NCBI RefSeq assembly: GCF_001661495.1
Contig: NZ_BDDT01000001.1
Coordinates: 992,001 to 1,056,000, forward strand
DNA length: 64,000 nt
Source: Pseudoalteromonas prydzensis
GTDB lineage: Bacteria; Pseudomonadota; Gammaproteobacteria; Enterobacterales; Alteromonadaceae
Direction: 5' to 3'
In this document: in pieces, positions 1-8,925 of the stretch
Layout: every line of letters begins with the position of its first letter
Numbering within the stretch: position 1 is the stretch's first letter
Translations under genes and position numbers: made by a program
The notes under the pieces: generated by a model
Database searches by the model: none
Told to the model about the DNA's origin: nothing
Seen by the model: only the letters and a program-made list of their open reading frames with translations

Positions 1-2139
1 ATATTATTAATTACTGCACTGCTCGCTATTGGGCTGTTTTTCTATTTTGATTTACATCAGCTATTAACCCTTGATGGGTTAAAAGGCTCAATGGATCAAT
101 TTAACCAATACAAAGCGCAATCGCCGTTGCTCGTTATTGGTGGGTTCTTTTTACTCTATGTCGTAGTAACTGCATTATCTCTGCCAGGAGCCGCTATTTT
201 AACTCTGGCAGCAGGAGCACTATTTGGCCTAGTCGAAGGTTTACTCGTGGCTTCTTTTGCGTCAACCATTGGCGCCACACTCGCCTTTTTAGTGTCCCGT
301 TATTTATTACGTGATGCGGTTAAAAAGCGTTTTCCTGAGCGTTTAGCAGCAATTGATACTGGCGTTGAAAAAGAAGGCGGTTTTTACTTATTTACTTTAC
401 GTTTAGTACCGGTATTTCCATTCTTTTTAATCAACTTATTAATGGGTGTCACCGCAATTAAATCATGGACTTTTTACTGGGTAAGCCAAATTGGTATGTT
501 GGCTGGTACCTTCGTATTTGTAAATGCAGGCACTCAACTGGCGCAAATTGATAGCTTATCGGGCATTTTATCGTTTAATTTAATTTTATCATTTGTACTA
601 CTTGGGGTATTCCCACTTATTGCTAAAGCAATACTTAAGACCATTAAAAAACGTCGCGTTTATAAAAATTATACTAAACCAAAACAATTTGACCGTAACT
701 TGATAGTCATAGGTGGCGGTGCTGGCGGCTTAGTAACGAGTTATATTGCTGCAGCAGTAAAAGCCAAGGTAGCCTTAATCGAAGCAGGAGAAATGGGCGG
801 TGATTGCCTAAACTATGGCTGTGTACCCAGTAAGGCGATTATTAAAAGTGCCAAGATAGCCGAGCAAATTAAACACGCTGATAAATATGGTTTAGAGAGT
901 AGTACGCCGCAGTTTTCGTTTAAGAAAGTTATGGCACGAGTACAGCAAGTGATTGCTGATATCGCCCCACACGACAGTGTTGAACGTTACACTGATTTAG
1001 GGGTAGAAGTGCTCAAAGGCTACGCGAAAATTATTGACCCGTGGACAGTTGAAATTAAACTTAATGATGGTGGCAGCCAAACTCTTACTGCCAAAACCAT
1101 TGTTATCGCAACAGGAGCACGTCCATTTGTTCCGCCACTACCCGGTATTGAAGAAACAGGTTATGTCACCAGCGATACGTTATGGAGCAAGTTTGCCGAG
1201 CTTGATGAAGCACCTAAAAAACTGGTGGTGCTAGGTGGCGGGCCTATAGGCTCTGAACTTGCGCAAAGCTTTGCTCGACTCGGATCAAACGTAACGCAAA
1301 TAGAAATGAGCGAGCGTATCATGATCAAAGAAGATGAAGAGGTTTCACTTTTTGCAACCGAAACACTTAAAGCCAGTGGTGTCAACGTACTCACCAACCA
1401 CCAAGCTCTTCGCTGTGAAACACGCGATAATAAAAAGTATATTGTTGTTAAACATCAAGCAAAAGAGCTTGAAATTGAATACGACGAACTATTATGTGCC
1501 GTTGGTCGTAGTGCGCGCTTAACCGGTTATGGCCTAGAAGAGTTAGGTATTGAAACCAATCGCACAATTGTAACTAATGAATACCTAGAAACCCTCTACC
1601 CAAATATTTTTGCGGCCGGTGATATTGTTGGCCCGTATCAATTTACGCATGTTGCAGCCCATCAAGGCTGGTATGCCGCAGTAAATGGTTTATTTGGTAA
1701 TTTGAAGAAGTTTAAAGTGGATTATCGAGTGATCCCCTGGACAACCTTTATTGATCCTGAAGTTGCTCGCGTAGGTATTAATGAGCAAGATGCAATCGAA
1801 CAAGAACTTGATTATGAAATTACTCGCTTTGAATTTAAAGAGCTTGACCGCGCCATTACCGACAGCGCCACGCAAGGTTTTATTAAAGTTATTACGCCTA
1901 AGGGTAAAGACAAAATACTCGGTGTGACTGTGATCTCTGAGCACGCTGGTGATCTAATCGCTGAGTTTGTACTTGCGATGAAACACGGCTTAGGACTGAA
2001 TAAAATACTTGGCACTATTCATAGTTACCCAACATGGGCTGAAGGCAACAAATATGCCGCTGGCGAGTGGAAACGAGCACATGCTCCTGAGCAAGTATTA
2101 AATTTGCTTGAAAAGTACCATACTTGGCGTCGAGGTTAG
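1..2139 (+). CDS. Membrane-anchored FAD-dependent pyridine nucleotide-disulfide oxidoreductase, 5'-truncated by window edge
   Basis: The reading frame is open from base 1, so the true start lies outside the window. The in-frame ATG at 91 is preceded by 30 codons that encode a plausible membrane helix, so I treat it as internal. The N-terminal ~190 residues are a hydrophobic VTT/DedA (TVP38/TMEM64-like) domain. The rest is a class I flavin disulfide reductase: a GGGAGG dinucleotide-binding loop near 709-726, the redox pair C-L-N-Y-G-C with cysteines at 805-807 and 820-822, a second GGGPIG NAD(P) loop near 1231, and a C-terminal dimerisation domain. It resembles MerA/dihydrolipoamide dehydrogenase but lacks the C-terminal vicinal cysteines of true mercuric reductase, so its substrate is unknown. 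It is followed 1 base later by the DUF547 gene and heads the ynj-type operon. Confidence 0.88.
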   Translation: MLLITALLAIGLFFYFDLHQLLTLDGLKGSMDQFNQYKAQSPLLVIGGFFLLYVVVTALSLPGAAILTLAAGALFGLVEGLLVASFASTIGATLAFLVSRYLLRDAVKKRFPERLAAIDTGVEKEGGFYLFTLRLVPVFPFFLINLLMGVTAIKSWTFYWVSQIGMLAGTFVFVNAGTQLAQIDSLSGILSFNLILSFVLLGVFPLIAKAILKTIKKRRVYKNYTKPKQFDRNLIVIGGGAGGLVTSYIAAAVKAKVALIEAGEMGGDCLNYGCVPSKAIIKSAKIAEQIKHADKYGLESSTPQFSFKKVMARVQQVIADIAPHDSVERYTDLGVEVLKGYAKIIDPWTVEIKLNDGGSQTLTAKTIVIATGARPFVPPLPGIEETGYVTSDTLWSKFAELDEAPKKLVVLGGGPIGSELAQSFARLGSNVTQIEMSERIMIKEDEEVSLFATETLKASGVNVLTNHQALRCETRDNKKYIVVKHQAKELEIEYDELLCAVGRSARLTGYGLEELGIETNRTIVTNEYLETLYPNIFAAGDIVGPYQFTHVAAHQGWYAAVNGLFGNLKKFKVDYRVIPWTTFIDPEVARVGINEQDAIEQELDYEITRFEFKELDRAITDSATQGFIKVITPKGKDKILGVTVISEHAGDLIAEFVLAMKHGLGLNKILGTIHSYPTWAEGNKYAAGEWKRAHAPEQVLNLLEKYHTWRRG

Positions 2140-2140
2140 T

Positions 2141-2938
2141 ATGAAGTTTAGTGCGATTTTTATTACCTTAGTAGGGTTTTTTTTAAGCCCAACTTCTCAC
2201 GCCGAATCACTGCATTCACCTTGGCAGCAGCTTCTTAGCAAACATGTATATCCAATCAATCAGGGTAGTGGCACTGAGGTTGATTACCAAGCCTTTAAGG
2301 CGCAGCGTAACACCTTAAAAAACTACCTTGAGGCGCTTTCAACAGTTAGTCAAACTGAGTTTGATGCTTGGCCCAAGCATAAACAGTTAGCTTTTTTAAT
2401 TAACGCCTATAACGCATGGACGGTCGAATTGATTCTAACTCAATACCCAAATATTGACTCAATTAAAGAATTAGGGCGTTTTTTTAGCTCTCCTTGGAGC
2501 AAAAAGTTTGTTTCATTATTAGGCGAAACCCGTAGCTTAGATAATATCGAACATACACTTATTCGTGGCACTGGCCGGTATAACGACCCGCGTATTCATT
2601 TTGCAGTAAATTGCGCCAGTATTGGTTGCCCCGCGCTACTAGAAGAAGCCTACACAGCCGACAAGCTTGAGCAACAGTTAACCGCACAAACTAAACGCTT
2701 TTTAACCGATACAAGCCGTAACTATATTACGGATGACACGCTTTATTTATCATCAATTTTTAAATGGTATAAAAGTGATTTTGAGCAAGGTTTTAAAGGG
2801 GCTAACTCTCTCAATGAATTTATAGTAATTTATGCAGATGCGCTAAACTTAAACCAAAACCAACAACAAGCAATTAAAAACAACGATATGGATATAGAAT
2901 TTTTAGACTACAACTGGGCGCTCAATGCCAAAAACTAG
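2141..2938 (+). CDS. DUF547 domain-containing exported protein
   Basis: A 265-residue protein with an N-terminal signal peptide (MKFSAIFITLVGFFLSPTSH, then cleavage after Ala). The start at 2141 lies one base after the preceding stop and gives a clean signal peptide, whereas the longer in-frame start at 2108 would add 11 residues inside the upstream gene. The DUF547 core shows the conserved FAVNCASIGCPAL segment, in which the Cys-rich FxVNCxSxxCP pattern is typical. DUF547 proteins often sit beside thiol-redox or membrane flavoprotein genes, and the biochemical role is unknown. The 3' end overlaps the ynjB-like gene by 14 bases, so translation is probably coupled. Confidence 0.85.
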   Translation: MKFSAIFITLVGFFLSPTSHAESLHSPWQQLLSKHVYPINQGSGTEVDYQAFKAQRNTLKNYLEALSTVSQTEFDAWPKHKQLAFLINAYNAWTVELILTQYPNIDSIKELGRFFSSPWSKKFVSLLGETRSLDNIEHTLIRGTGRYNDPRIHFAVNCASIGCPALLEEAYTADKLEQQLTAQTKRFLTDTSRNYITDDTLYLSSIFKWYKSDFEQGFKGANSLNEFIVIYADALNLNQNQQQAIKNNDMDIEFLDYNWALNAKN

Positions 2939-4157
2939 GTTGGTTTTACGTTATATGCGCTTAACATTATTATTAAGCGCTTTAGTAACCGCACTCACAA
3001 GTTACGGCCAGCCTACGCACTTTGAAACAATACAACAGCAAGGCCAAAACCAGCCTGTGTATTTTCACGCATGGGGTGGTGATGCGCAAATAAATGCCTA
3101 TATACAATGGTTAGCAAGTGAAGTAAAAGCCGCTTACAACATTGACTTAGTGCATGTAAAGCTTAACGATACCAGTGAAGCAGTAAACCGTGTACTCGCT
3201 GAAAAATCCGCCGCTAACCACAATAATGGTCAAGTTGACTTAATTTGGATCAACGGCGCTAACTTTGCTGCCATGGCAAAAAATAAACTATTAGCGCCAG
3301 ACTGGGCTTTTGAACTGCCTAACTTTGCGCTGACAAATCCAGATAAAAACCCCGCCATGAGCAGAGACTTCAGCCTACCTACCCAAGGTATGGAAGCACC
3401 ATGGGGGCAAGCTGCACTGACTTTTTATTACGATAGCGTAGCAACACCAGTACCGCCAAAAACACTTACTGAATTGCTAAGCTGGAGTAAACAAAACCCA
3501 GGACGATTTAGCTATCCAAAACCTCCTGACTTTTTAGGTGTTAGCTTTTTAAAGTATGCGCTACTGGTACTCAATAATAACCGCCCAGCGCAACACCTCC
3601 TTTATCAACCAGCGACACCACAAAGCCAAGCATTACTGCTTCCTGAATTATGGCAATTTTTAGATAAATTACACCCGTATTTATGGCGCAGTGGTCGCTA
3701 TTTTGTTTCAAGCGGTATTACACTTAGACGTTTAATGGGCGATACCGAACTAAGCCTTGCATTTACTTTTTCAGCGCCTGAGGTTGCTGGTGCAGTAGAA
3801 CGCTTTGACTTACCACGCAGTATTCGTAGCTACGCCATGGCGGATGGGAGTTTGAGTAACATCCACTTTATTGCCATCCCTTATAATGCAGCTCATCAAG
3901 CCAGTGCAAAACTAGTGGCAAACTTTATGCTTAGCGTTAAAGCACAAGCTAAAAAGCAGCAAGCAATGGTATGGGGTGACCGCACAGTCCTTGATTTATC
4001 AGCATTAACACCAAAACAACAGGAAAAATTTAAACCCGCAAAGCCGCATTTAAGCGCACTGCCCATTAATAGCAACAGCCCAGCTCTTAGTGAGCCGCAC
4101 CCAAGCTGGAGTAACCTACTCACTCATGAGTGGCTTAAGCGCTATGGTGCACAATAA
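2925..4157 (+). CDS. ynjB: YnjB-type ABC transporter substrate-binding protein
   Basis: A 410-residue periplasmic binding protein with an N-terminal signal sequence, matching the YnjB family in length and in its position before a double-length permease and an ATPase. The region after the signal (QPVYFHAWGGDAQINAYIQW) is the usual first strand and helix of this family. An alternative start at 2955 would leave a shorter signal peptide; neither start has a strong ribosome-binding site, and coupling to the overlapping DUF547 gene may supply initiation. The ligand is not evident from sequence. YnjBCD importers are often loosely compared with thiamine or iron importers, and I do not assign one. Confidence 0.87.
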   Translation: MPKTRLVLRYMRLTLLLSALVTALTSYGQPTHFETIQQQGQNQPVYFHAWGGDAQINAYIQWLASEVKAAYNIDLVHVKLNDTSEAVNRVLAEKSAANHNNGQVDLIWINGANFAAMAKNKLLAPDWAFELPNFALTNPDKNPAMSRDFSLPTQGMEAPWGQAALTFYYDSVATPVPPKTLTELLSWSKQNPGRFSYPKPPDFLGVSFLKYALLVLNNNRPAQHLLYQPATPQSQALLLPELWQFLDKLHPYLWRSGRYFVSSGITLRRLMGDTELSLAFTFSAPEVAGAVERFDLPRSIRSYAMADGSLSNIHFIAIPYNAAHQASAKLVANFMLSVKAQAKKQQAMVWGDRTVLDLSALTPKQQEKFKPAKPHLSALPINSNSPALSEPHPSWSNLLTHEWLKRYGAQ

Positions 4158-4159
4158 CT

Positions 4160-5872
4160 ATGCTTAATGCGACCAGATCATATTTTACGACCTTTGTCAG
4201 TATCATGCCCACGTTACTGATTGCTTTGTTAGTACTTCCTGTATTAGGTGGTTTAGCTAATGTCATTTTACCCGCCTTTGGCTGGCTACCTGCCCTTGGT
4301 GAAAATGCCCTTAGCATAAAAGGATTTAGTGCCTTATTTGCAACTGCAGGGCTGACTAATATGCTTATGCTTAGCTTCTCAAGCGCGCTTTTAAGCACCT
4401 TATTAGCTTTTGTTATGACGATATTAATTATGGCCAGTTACTTTAACAGCCCTTGGCTTGGTCGTATCCAACGTTTATTAGGGCCAATACTCGTGATCCC
4501 CCATGCAGCCGCGGCCATAGCAATTGCATTTTTAATTACGCCTTCCGGTCTTTTCTCTCGCATGCTGTCGCCTTGGTTAACTGATTGGCAAGCCCCTGTT
4601 GATTGGTTATTACCACACGATCCGTTTGGGCTGAGTATTATTTTAGGGCTCACCCTAAAGGAGCTGCCATTTTTATTATTGATAGCATTAGGCGCACTAT
4701 CACAAAAAGAGCTAGGTAAAACGCTTCACGCGCAACATAAAGTCGCACTCAGTTTAGGTTACTGCCCTATCACCGCTTTTTTTAAAGTCGTGTTACCCGC
4801 ACTTTACCCATATTTACGTTTACCTGTACTTGCTGTGCTTGCTTATGCCAGTGCAAGTGTAGAAATCCCATTAATTCTCGGCCCAAATACGCCTCCCACC
4901 TTGGCTGTGGCAATTTTACATTGGTTTAATGACGTTGATTTAACCCTCAGAATTCAGGCTAGCGCAGGCGCATTACTGCAATTGATAGTGACACTCTTTA
5001 CACTAACTTGTTGGCTAGTACTTGAATGGTTAGTTAAGTTTTTTGCAAAGAATAGTTTAACTAATGGACAGCGAGAATACGCAGGCCAGTTAATAAAATG
5101 GCTAACCCATCTGCTTACCACATTATTAATGAGCGTAATAGTCATGGCGCTAGCAGGGCTTATTTTATGGTCTGTCGCAGGATTTTGGCGATTTCCGGCT
5201 GCGTTGCCAGAAAAATTGCTATTCATGCATTGGCAAAGCGCATTTAGCCAAATGCAAACCCCAATTATCAATACTTTACTGATTGGTTTTGCGGCCACCA
5301 GCATAGCGCTATTTTTAACCCTTCTCACTCTCGAGGCAGAACAGCAGCGCGGGTATGAGCTCTCAAGCTTAGTGAGTTTACTCATCTATTTACCCATGCT
5401 CATCCCCAGTATCGCGTTTTTATTTGGTTTAGTATGGCTGCAAGAACAATTAAGCAGCCGACACGCTTACTTCAATGTAATATTTAGTCACTTATTATTT
5501 GTGTTACCTTATGTATTTTTATCATTAGCAAGTAGTTACCGCTTACTCGATAAACGTTTTGCACAAGTAGGTGCAAGCCTTGGCGCGGCGCCCCTGAAAG
5601 TTTTTTTGCAAATAAAGCTCCCCCAATTGTTGCCTGCGATTTTAGTTGCCTTAGCACTTGGTTTAGCGATTAGTTTTAGCCAATACTTACCAACCATTTT
5701 ACCCGGTGGCGGGCGTATCAATACTATAACCACTGAAGCTGTCGCCCTCGCAAATGGGGCGAGTCGCAGAGTTAGCAGTGTTTATGCATTAACGCAGATG
5801 ATTTTACCTGGCCTAGGCTTTTTGCTTGCGTGGCTTTTGCCCAAATTTATTTTTCGTCACAAGGATTTATAA
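4160..5872 (+). CDS. ynjC: YnjC-type ABC transporter permease (fused double permease)
   Basis: A 570-residue integral membrane protein with two binding-protein-dependent permease modules in one chain. Each carries an EAA-type coupling loop, the first around LSLGYCPITAFFKVVLPALY and the second around ASLGAAPLKVFLQIKLPQLL, so one protein can serve as the whole transmembrane channel. It starts 2 bases after ynjB and its stop overlaps the ATPase start by one base (TAATG). This is the arrangement of the E. coli ynjBCD importer. Confidence 0.9.
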   Translation: MLNATRSYFTTFVSIMPTLLIALLVLPVLGGLANVILPAFGWLPALGENALSIKGFSALFATAGLTNMLMLSFSSALLSTLLAFVMTILIMASYFNSPWLGRIQRLLGPILVIPHAAAAIAIAFLITPSGLFSRMLSPWLTDWQAPVDWLLPHDPFGLSIILGLTLKELPFLLLIALGALSQKELGKTLHAQHKVALSLGYCPITAFFKVVLPALYPYLRLPVLAVLAYASASVEIPLILGPNTPPTLAVAILHWFNDVDLTLRIQASAGALLQLIVTLFTLTCWLVLEWLVKFFAKNSLTNGQREYAGQLIKWLTHLLTTLLMSVIVMALAGLILWSVAGFWRFPAALPEKLLFMHWQSAFSQMQTPIINTLLIGFAATSIALFLTLLTLEAEQQRGYELSSLVSLLIYLPMLIPSIAFLFGLVWLQEQLSSRHAYFNVIFSHLLFVLPYVFLSLASSYRLLDKRFAQVGASLGAAPLKVFLQIKLPQLLPAILVALALGLAISFSQYLPTILPGGGRINTITTEAVALANGASRRVSSVYALTQMILPGLGFLLAWLLPKFIFRHKDL

Positions 5873-6519
5873 TGGCTGCATCACTGACCATCAAAGCACT
5901 AAACCTATATCGAGGCTCTGAGCATTTACTTACCCTTGATGAAACCATTAAAGGCGGCGAAATACTAACTATTATGGGGCCATCAGGTAGTGGAAAGTCA
6001 ACACTATTAAATTGGCTGAGCGGTATGTTACCTAAAGGTTTTAGTGCGCAAGGTGCGCTTTATTTTAACCAGCAAGATATTAGCCACCAGCCAAGTCACC
6101 TACGTCATTTAGGCTTACTTTACCAAGACTCGTTATTATTTTCACATCTTGATGTTGCAGGTAATATCGCCTTTGCAATGCCTAAAGGCGATAAACAACA
6201 AAGGCTGAAAAAAATAACCGAGGCGCTTTCACAAGTTGGATTAAGTGGTATAGAGCAACGCTCTGTTAGCAGCCTATCGGGCGGTCAGCAAGCACGTGTT
6301 GCATTACTAAGGGTATTATTAAGCCAGCCCAAAGCAATATTATTAGACGAGCCTTTTAGTAAGCTCGACAGTCAGTTACGTAGTGAAATACGCGAGCTGG
6401 TGTTTAGCCAAATACGCGCACTAAAAGTTCCTGCCATTTTGGTAACGCACGATTACAGTGACGCAAGCGCAGCTGCTGGCAAAGTAATAAACATAACCAA
6501 GGAAAGTGAGCATGCTTGA
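5872..6519 (+). CDS. ynjD: YnjD-type ABC transporter ATP-binding protein
   Basis: A 215-residue ATPase with all the motifs of a working ABC domain: Walker A GPSGSGKST, Q-loop in LLYQDSLLF, signature LSGGQQ, Walker B AILLDEP and H-loop LVTHD. I chose the start at 5872 because it overlaps the ynjC stop as TAATG, and the family normally begins just before the first strand (SLTIKALNLY). A longer frame from 5830 would lie inside ynjC. It powers the YnjB/YnjC importer. Confidence 0.92.
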   Translation: MAASLTIKALNLYRGSEHLLTLDETIKGGEILTIMGPSGSGKSTLLNWLSGMLPKGFSAQGALYFNQQDISHQPSHLRHLGLLYQDSLLFSHLDVAGNIAFAMPKGDKQQRLKKITEALSQVGLSGIEQRSVSSLSGGQQARVALLRVLLSQPKAILLDEPFSKLDSQLRSEIRELVFSQIRALKVPAILVTHDYSDASAAAGKVINITKESEHA

Positions 6520-7144
6520 TAAGTATATTACGCCTATAATAAAACCACTGCTAACACCTGTCGTCAGGCTACTTGATAGAAAAAATATCACTCCCGATCA
6601 ACTCACAGTTAGCGGTTTTGTAATTGGCCTATTGGCAGTTCCTTTACTAGCATTAGAGCTGTGGTATTTTGCACTGACTGCAATTGTAATAAATCGCATT
6701 TTTGATGGCCTAGATGGCGCGTTGGCTCGCCATACAAATAAAAGCTCAAGTGCGGGTGGCTTTTTAGATATTACTCTCGATTTTTTATTTTACGCAGCTA
6801 TTCCACTTGGCTTTATTTTGGCGAACCCTGAACAAAACGCCATTGCTGGCGCTATTTTGTTAGCCAGCTTTATTGGCACCGGTTCGAGCTTTTTGGCCTT
6901 CGCTATTGCTGCAGAGAAATTTAACCTCGAAAAGCCACAATTTAAAAATAAGAGCTTTTATTACTTAAATGGCCTAACTGAAGGCACTGAAACCATAGCA
7001 CTATTTATTGCTCTGTGTATTTGGCCTGCGCAATTTGCATTACTTGCAAGCATTTTTGCTTTTGCTTGCGCAATAACCATTGTCACTCGCATTTATGGTG
7101 GTTATATCACCCTAAAACAGCAAGAACTCAGCTTAGGCGAATAA
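6512..7144 (+). CDS. ynjF: YnjF-like CDP-alcohol phosphatidyltransferase
   Basis: A small integral membrane protein (210 residues) of the CDP-alcohol phosphotransferase family. The complete signature D-G-x2-A-R-x8-G-x3-D-x3-D is present (DGALAR, eight residues, G, then the two aspartates of FLDITLD). Such enzymes join a CDP-activated lipid to an alcohol to make phospholipid; the alcohol acceptor cannot be read from sequence. The ATG at 6512 has an AAGGA site 8 bases upstream, and a GTG at 6506 is an alternative. It overlaps ynjD by 8 bases. E. coli also has ynjF at the end of its ynj cluster, which supports the assignment. Confidence 0.85.
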   Translation: MLDKYITPIIKPLLTPVVRLLDRKNITPDQLTVSGFVIGLLAVPLLALELWYFALTAIVINRIFDGLDGALARHTNKSSSAGGFLDITLDFLFYAAIPLGFILANPEQNAIAGAILLASFIGTGSSFLAFAIAAEKFNLEKPQFKNKSFYYLNGLTEGTETIALFIALCIWPAQFALLASIFAFACAITIVTRIYGGYITLKQQELSLGE

Positions 7145-7147
7145 TAA

Positions 7148-7945
7148 ATGACGAATGAAGTATATTGGCGCCTTGGCTGCTTTTTTAGCATTTTAATAAT
7201 CATGATGTTACTTGAGTGGCAAAAACCCGCGCGTAAATCACCAGTTAAAGCATCAACTCGATGGTTTGCTAACTTTTCTTTAGTACTTATTTCATCAGTG
7301 GCAGCGCGCTTAATTGTACCAATAGGGCTTACCGCATTAGCTATTTATAATACCGAGCAAGGGATTGGCTTATTTAACTTATTGGCACTGCCAATGTGGC
7401 TGGTCATTATCCTTAGTTTTTTACTGCTCGACATGCTGATTTATTGGCAACATCGCTTATTTCATCAAGTACCGTTACTTTGGCGTTTACATAAAGTTCA
7501 CCACGCAGATCCTCATGTCGATACAAGTACTGGACTTCGCTTTCATCCTATTGAAATCGTACTCAGTATTTTAATTAAGCTCACTGTAATAACCATTTTG
7601 GGTGTACCCGCGCTGGCCGTACTTGTTTTTGAAATAGTACTGAATGGTTTTGCGTTATTTAATCATGCCAATATTCGCCTGCCAAAAAGGCTCGAACACC
7701 TATTGCGTTTACTAATAATTACCCAGCAATTGCATCGCATTCATCATAGCCAGCGCCCCGATGAAACCAATAGTAATTACGGCTTTAGTGTTGTTTGGTG
7801 GGATAAGGTTTTTAAAAGCTACAAAAAGGCAGCCACGCTAACTGATGATAACCTCAATATAGGTTTAAAAGAATTCCGGAGGGTAAATGAGAACAGTCGA
7901 CTATGGACACTATTAAAAATACCCTTTATAAAGAAACAGATTTAG
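7148..7945 (+). CDS. Sterol desaturase/fatty acid hydroxylase family membrane protein
   Basis: A 265-residue membrane protein with four or five hydrophobic helices and the three histidine clusters that bind a di-iron centre: HRLFH, HKVHH and HRIHH. The family hydroxylates or desaturates membrane lipids using oxygen. It begins 3 bases after ynjF and is probably the last gene of the same transcript, which makes a lipid-remodelling role plausible next to a phospholipid synthase. The substrate is unknown. Confidence 0.88.
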   Translation: MTNEVYWRLGCFFSILIIMMLLEWQKPARKSPVKASTRWFANFSLVLISSVAARLIVPIGLTALAIYNTEQGIGLFNLLALPMWLVIILSFLLLDMLIYWQHRLFHQVPLLWRLHKVHHADPHVDTSTGLRFHPIEIVLSILIKLTVITILGVPALAVLVFEIVLNGFALFNHANIRLPKRLEHLLRLLIITQQLHRIHHSQRPDETNSNYGFSVVWWDKVFKSYKKAATLTDDNLNIGLKEFRRVNENSRLWTLLKIPFIKKQI

Positions 7946-8081
7946 TTAATATCACAGTGCACACTTTAGTAGTTGCCATTAAGCCAACTACAGTAGGCAA
8001 GCTGCAATTTGCCATAGCAATGATTTACTCTATACTGACTATCGTAATAGGATTTATTTTTAATTTAATAAGGATCGTAAT

Positions 8082-8867
8082 ATGCGTAAACTCCTCCCTA
8101 TACTTGCCTTTTTGCCAGTTGCAAATATAGCCCAAGCACAAGAAAAAGATGTGCAAGATATGTCTGACCCACTTGCCGTATATACTCAAGCAGGTTTTGG
8201 CGTTACCGATAAAGGGATTAATTTAAAAATTGGTCAAACCTATGACACAGGTAACCCCACCACTGCTGGGATGAATATCATTGAAGTGAAGGGGATTTAT
8301 GGCGATGTATTCGGCTGGCGAGGAGATGACAAAACCACAGATTCCATCGATTCATTTCGCTTTCGTAATTTTACTACAGATTTAAGCAACGGCACCGCCA
8401 CACAAATTGATGCCAACTATAATTTGCGAGGCAACCTCGCTGCAGAAGAGACCTTGGATGTCTCATATAGCTTTATTAAAGCCCTTCCTCCCCAAGGAAA
8501 ATTCACCTTTTACCCACTTGCTGGTGTGGGGGTATCTGTGGGTGAAAATGCCTTAGAAGATGATGGTTCAATCGACAGTGGTTATTCAACCATGGGGGTT
8601 TATGGCCTTATTGGTATGTACTCAAAATTTGCCGTTACAGATAAAATTTGGATTAACTACAACCCATTTTGGTTATCGACTATTGCAGGCTCCGATAACT
8701 ATAAAGATAACTACTATGGTGTAGATCAAAGCCATATTTTAACTCACGAATTTGCGCTTAGTTATCAAATTAACCCACGAATGAACCTACGTTACTTTGC
8801 TAACTGGAATGAAAATGTCGATTTTTTTGATGGCGACCAGCGAATAGAATTCAATTACCAGCTTTAA
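8082..8867 (+). CDS. Predicted outer-membrane beta-barrel protein, unknown function
   Basis: A 261-residue exported protein with a clear signal peptide (MRKLLPILAFLPVANIAQAQ). The mature part alternates polar and aromatic residues as in a small barrel and ends in NYQL. A ribosome-binding site (AAGGA) precedes the start at 8082. I do not recognise a named family. It starts 136 bases after the hydroxylase and precedes two other envelope proteins in the same direction (8926 and 10393), with which it may be expressed. Confidence 0.7.
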   Translation: MRKLLPILAFLPVANIAQAQEKDVQDMSDPLAVYTQAGFGVTDKGINLKIGQTYDTGNPTTAGMNIIEVKGIYGDVFGWRGDDKTTDSIDSFRFRNFTTDLSNGTATQIDANYNLRGNLAAEETLDVSYSFIKALPPQGKFTFYPLAGVGVSVGENALEDDGSIDSGYSTMGVYGLIGMYSKFAVTDKIWINYNPFWLSTIAGSDNYKDNYYGVDQSHILTHEFALSYQINPRMNLRYFANWNENVDFFDGDQRIEFNYQL

Positions 8868-8885
8868 TCTCATCAGCTAATCCAT

Positions 8886-8907
8886 CGCCTAGTCTGTGCG
8901 CTAGGCG
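8886..8907. repeat. Short inverted repeat between two envelope-protein genes
   Basis: CGCCTAG and CTAGGCG form a perfect 7-bp stem with an 8-base loop in the 58-base gap. There is no run of T after it, so a classical terminator is unlikely. It may be an mRNA-processing or stability hairpin. Confidence 0.45.
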
Positions 8908-8925
8908 TAAACGTAAAGAGTAACC

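Noticed and set aside
91..2139. Mercuric reductase (MerA) and start at ATG 91 for the first gene
   Set aside because: The C-terminal vicinal cysteine pair needed by MerA is absent. The frame is open upstream to base 1 with a helix-like sequence, so 91 is unlikely to be the start.
4954..5385. 143-residue antisense ORF inside ynjC
   Set aside because: It lies opposite the permease helices, has no ribosome site and shows only compositional hydrophobicity.
7903..8130. 75-residue plus-strand ORF across the hydroxylase end
   Set aside because: It overlaps the hydroxylase 3' end and the next gene's start in another frame, and has no site or family resemblance.
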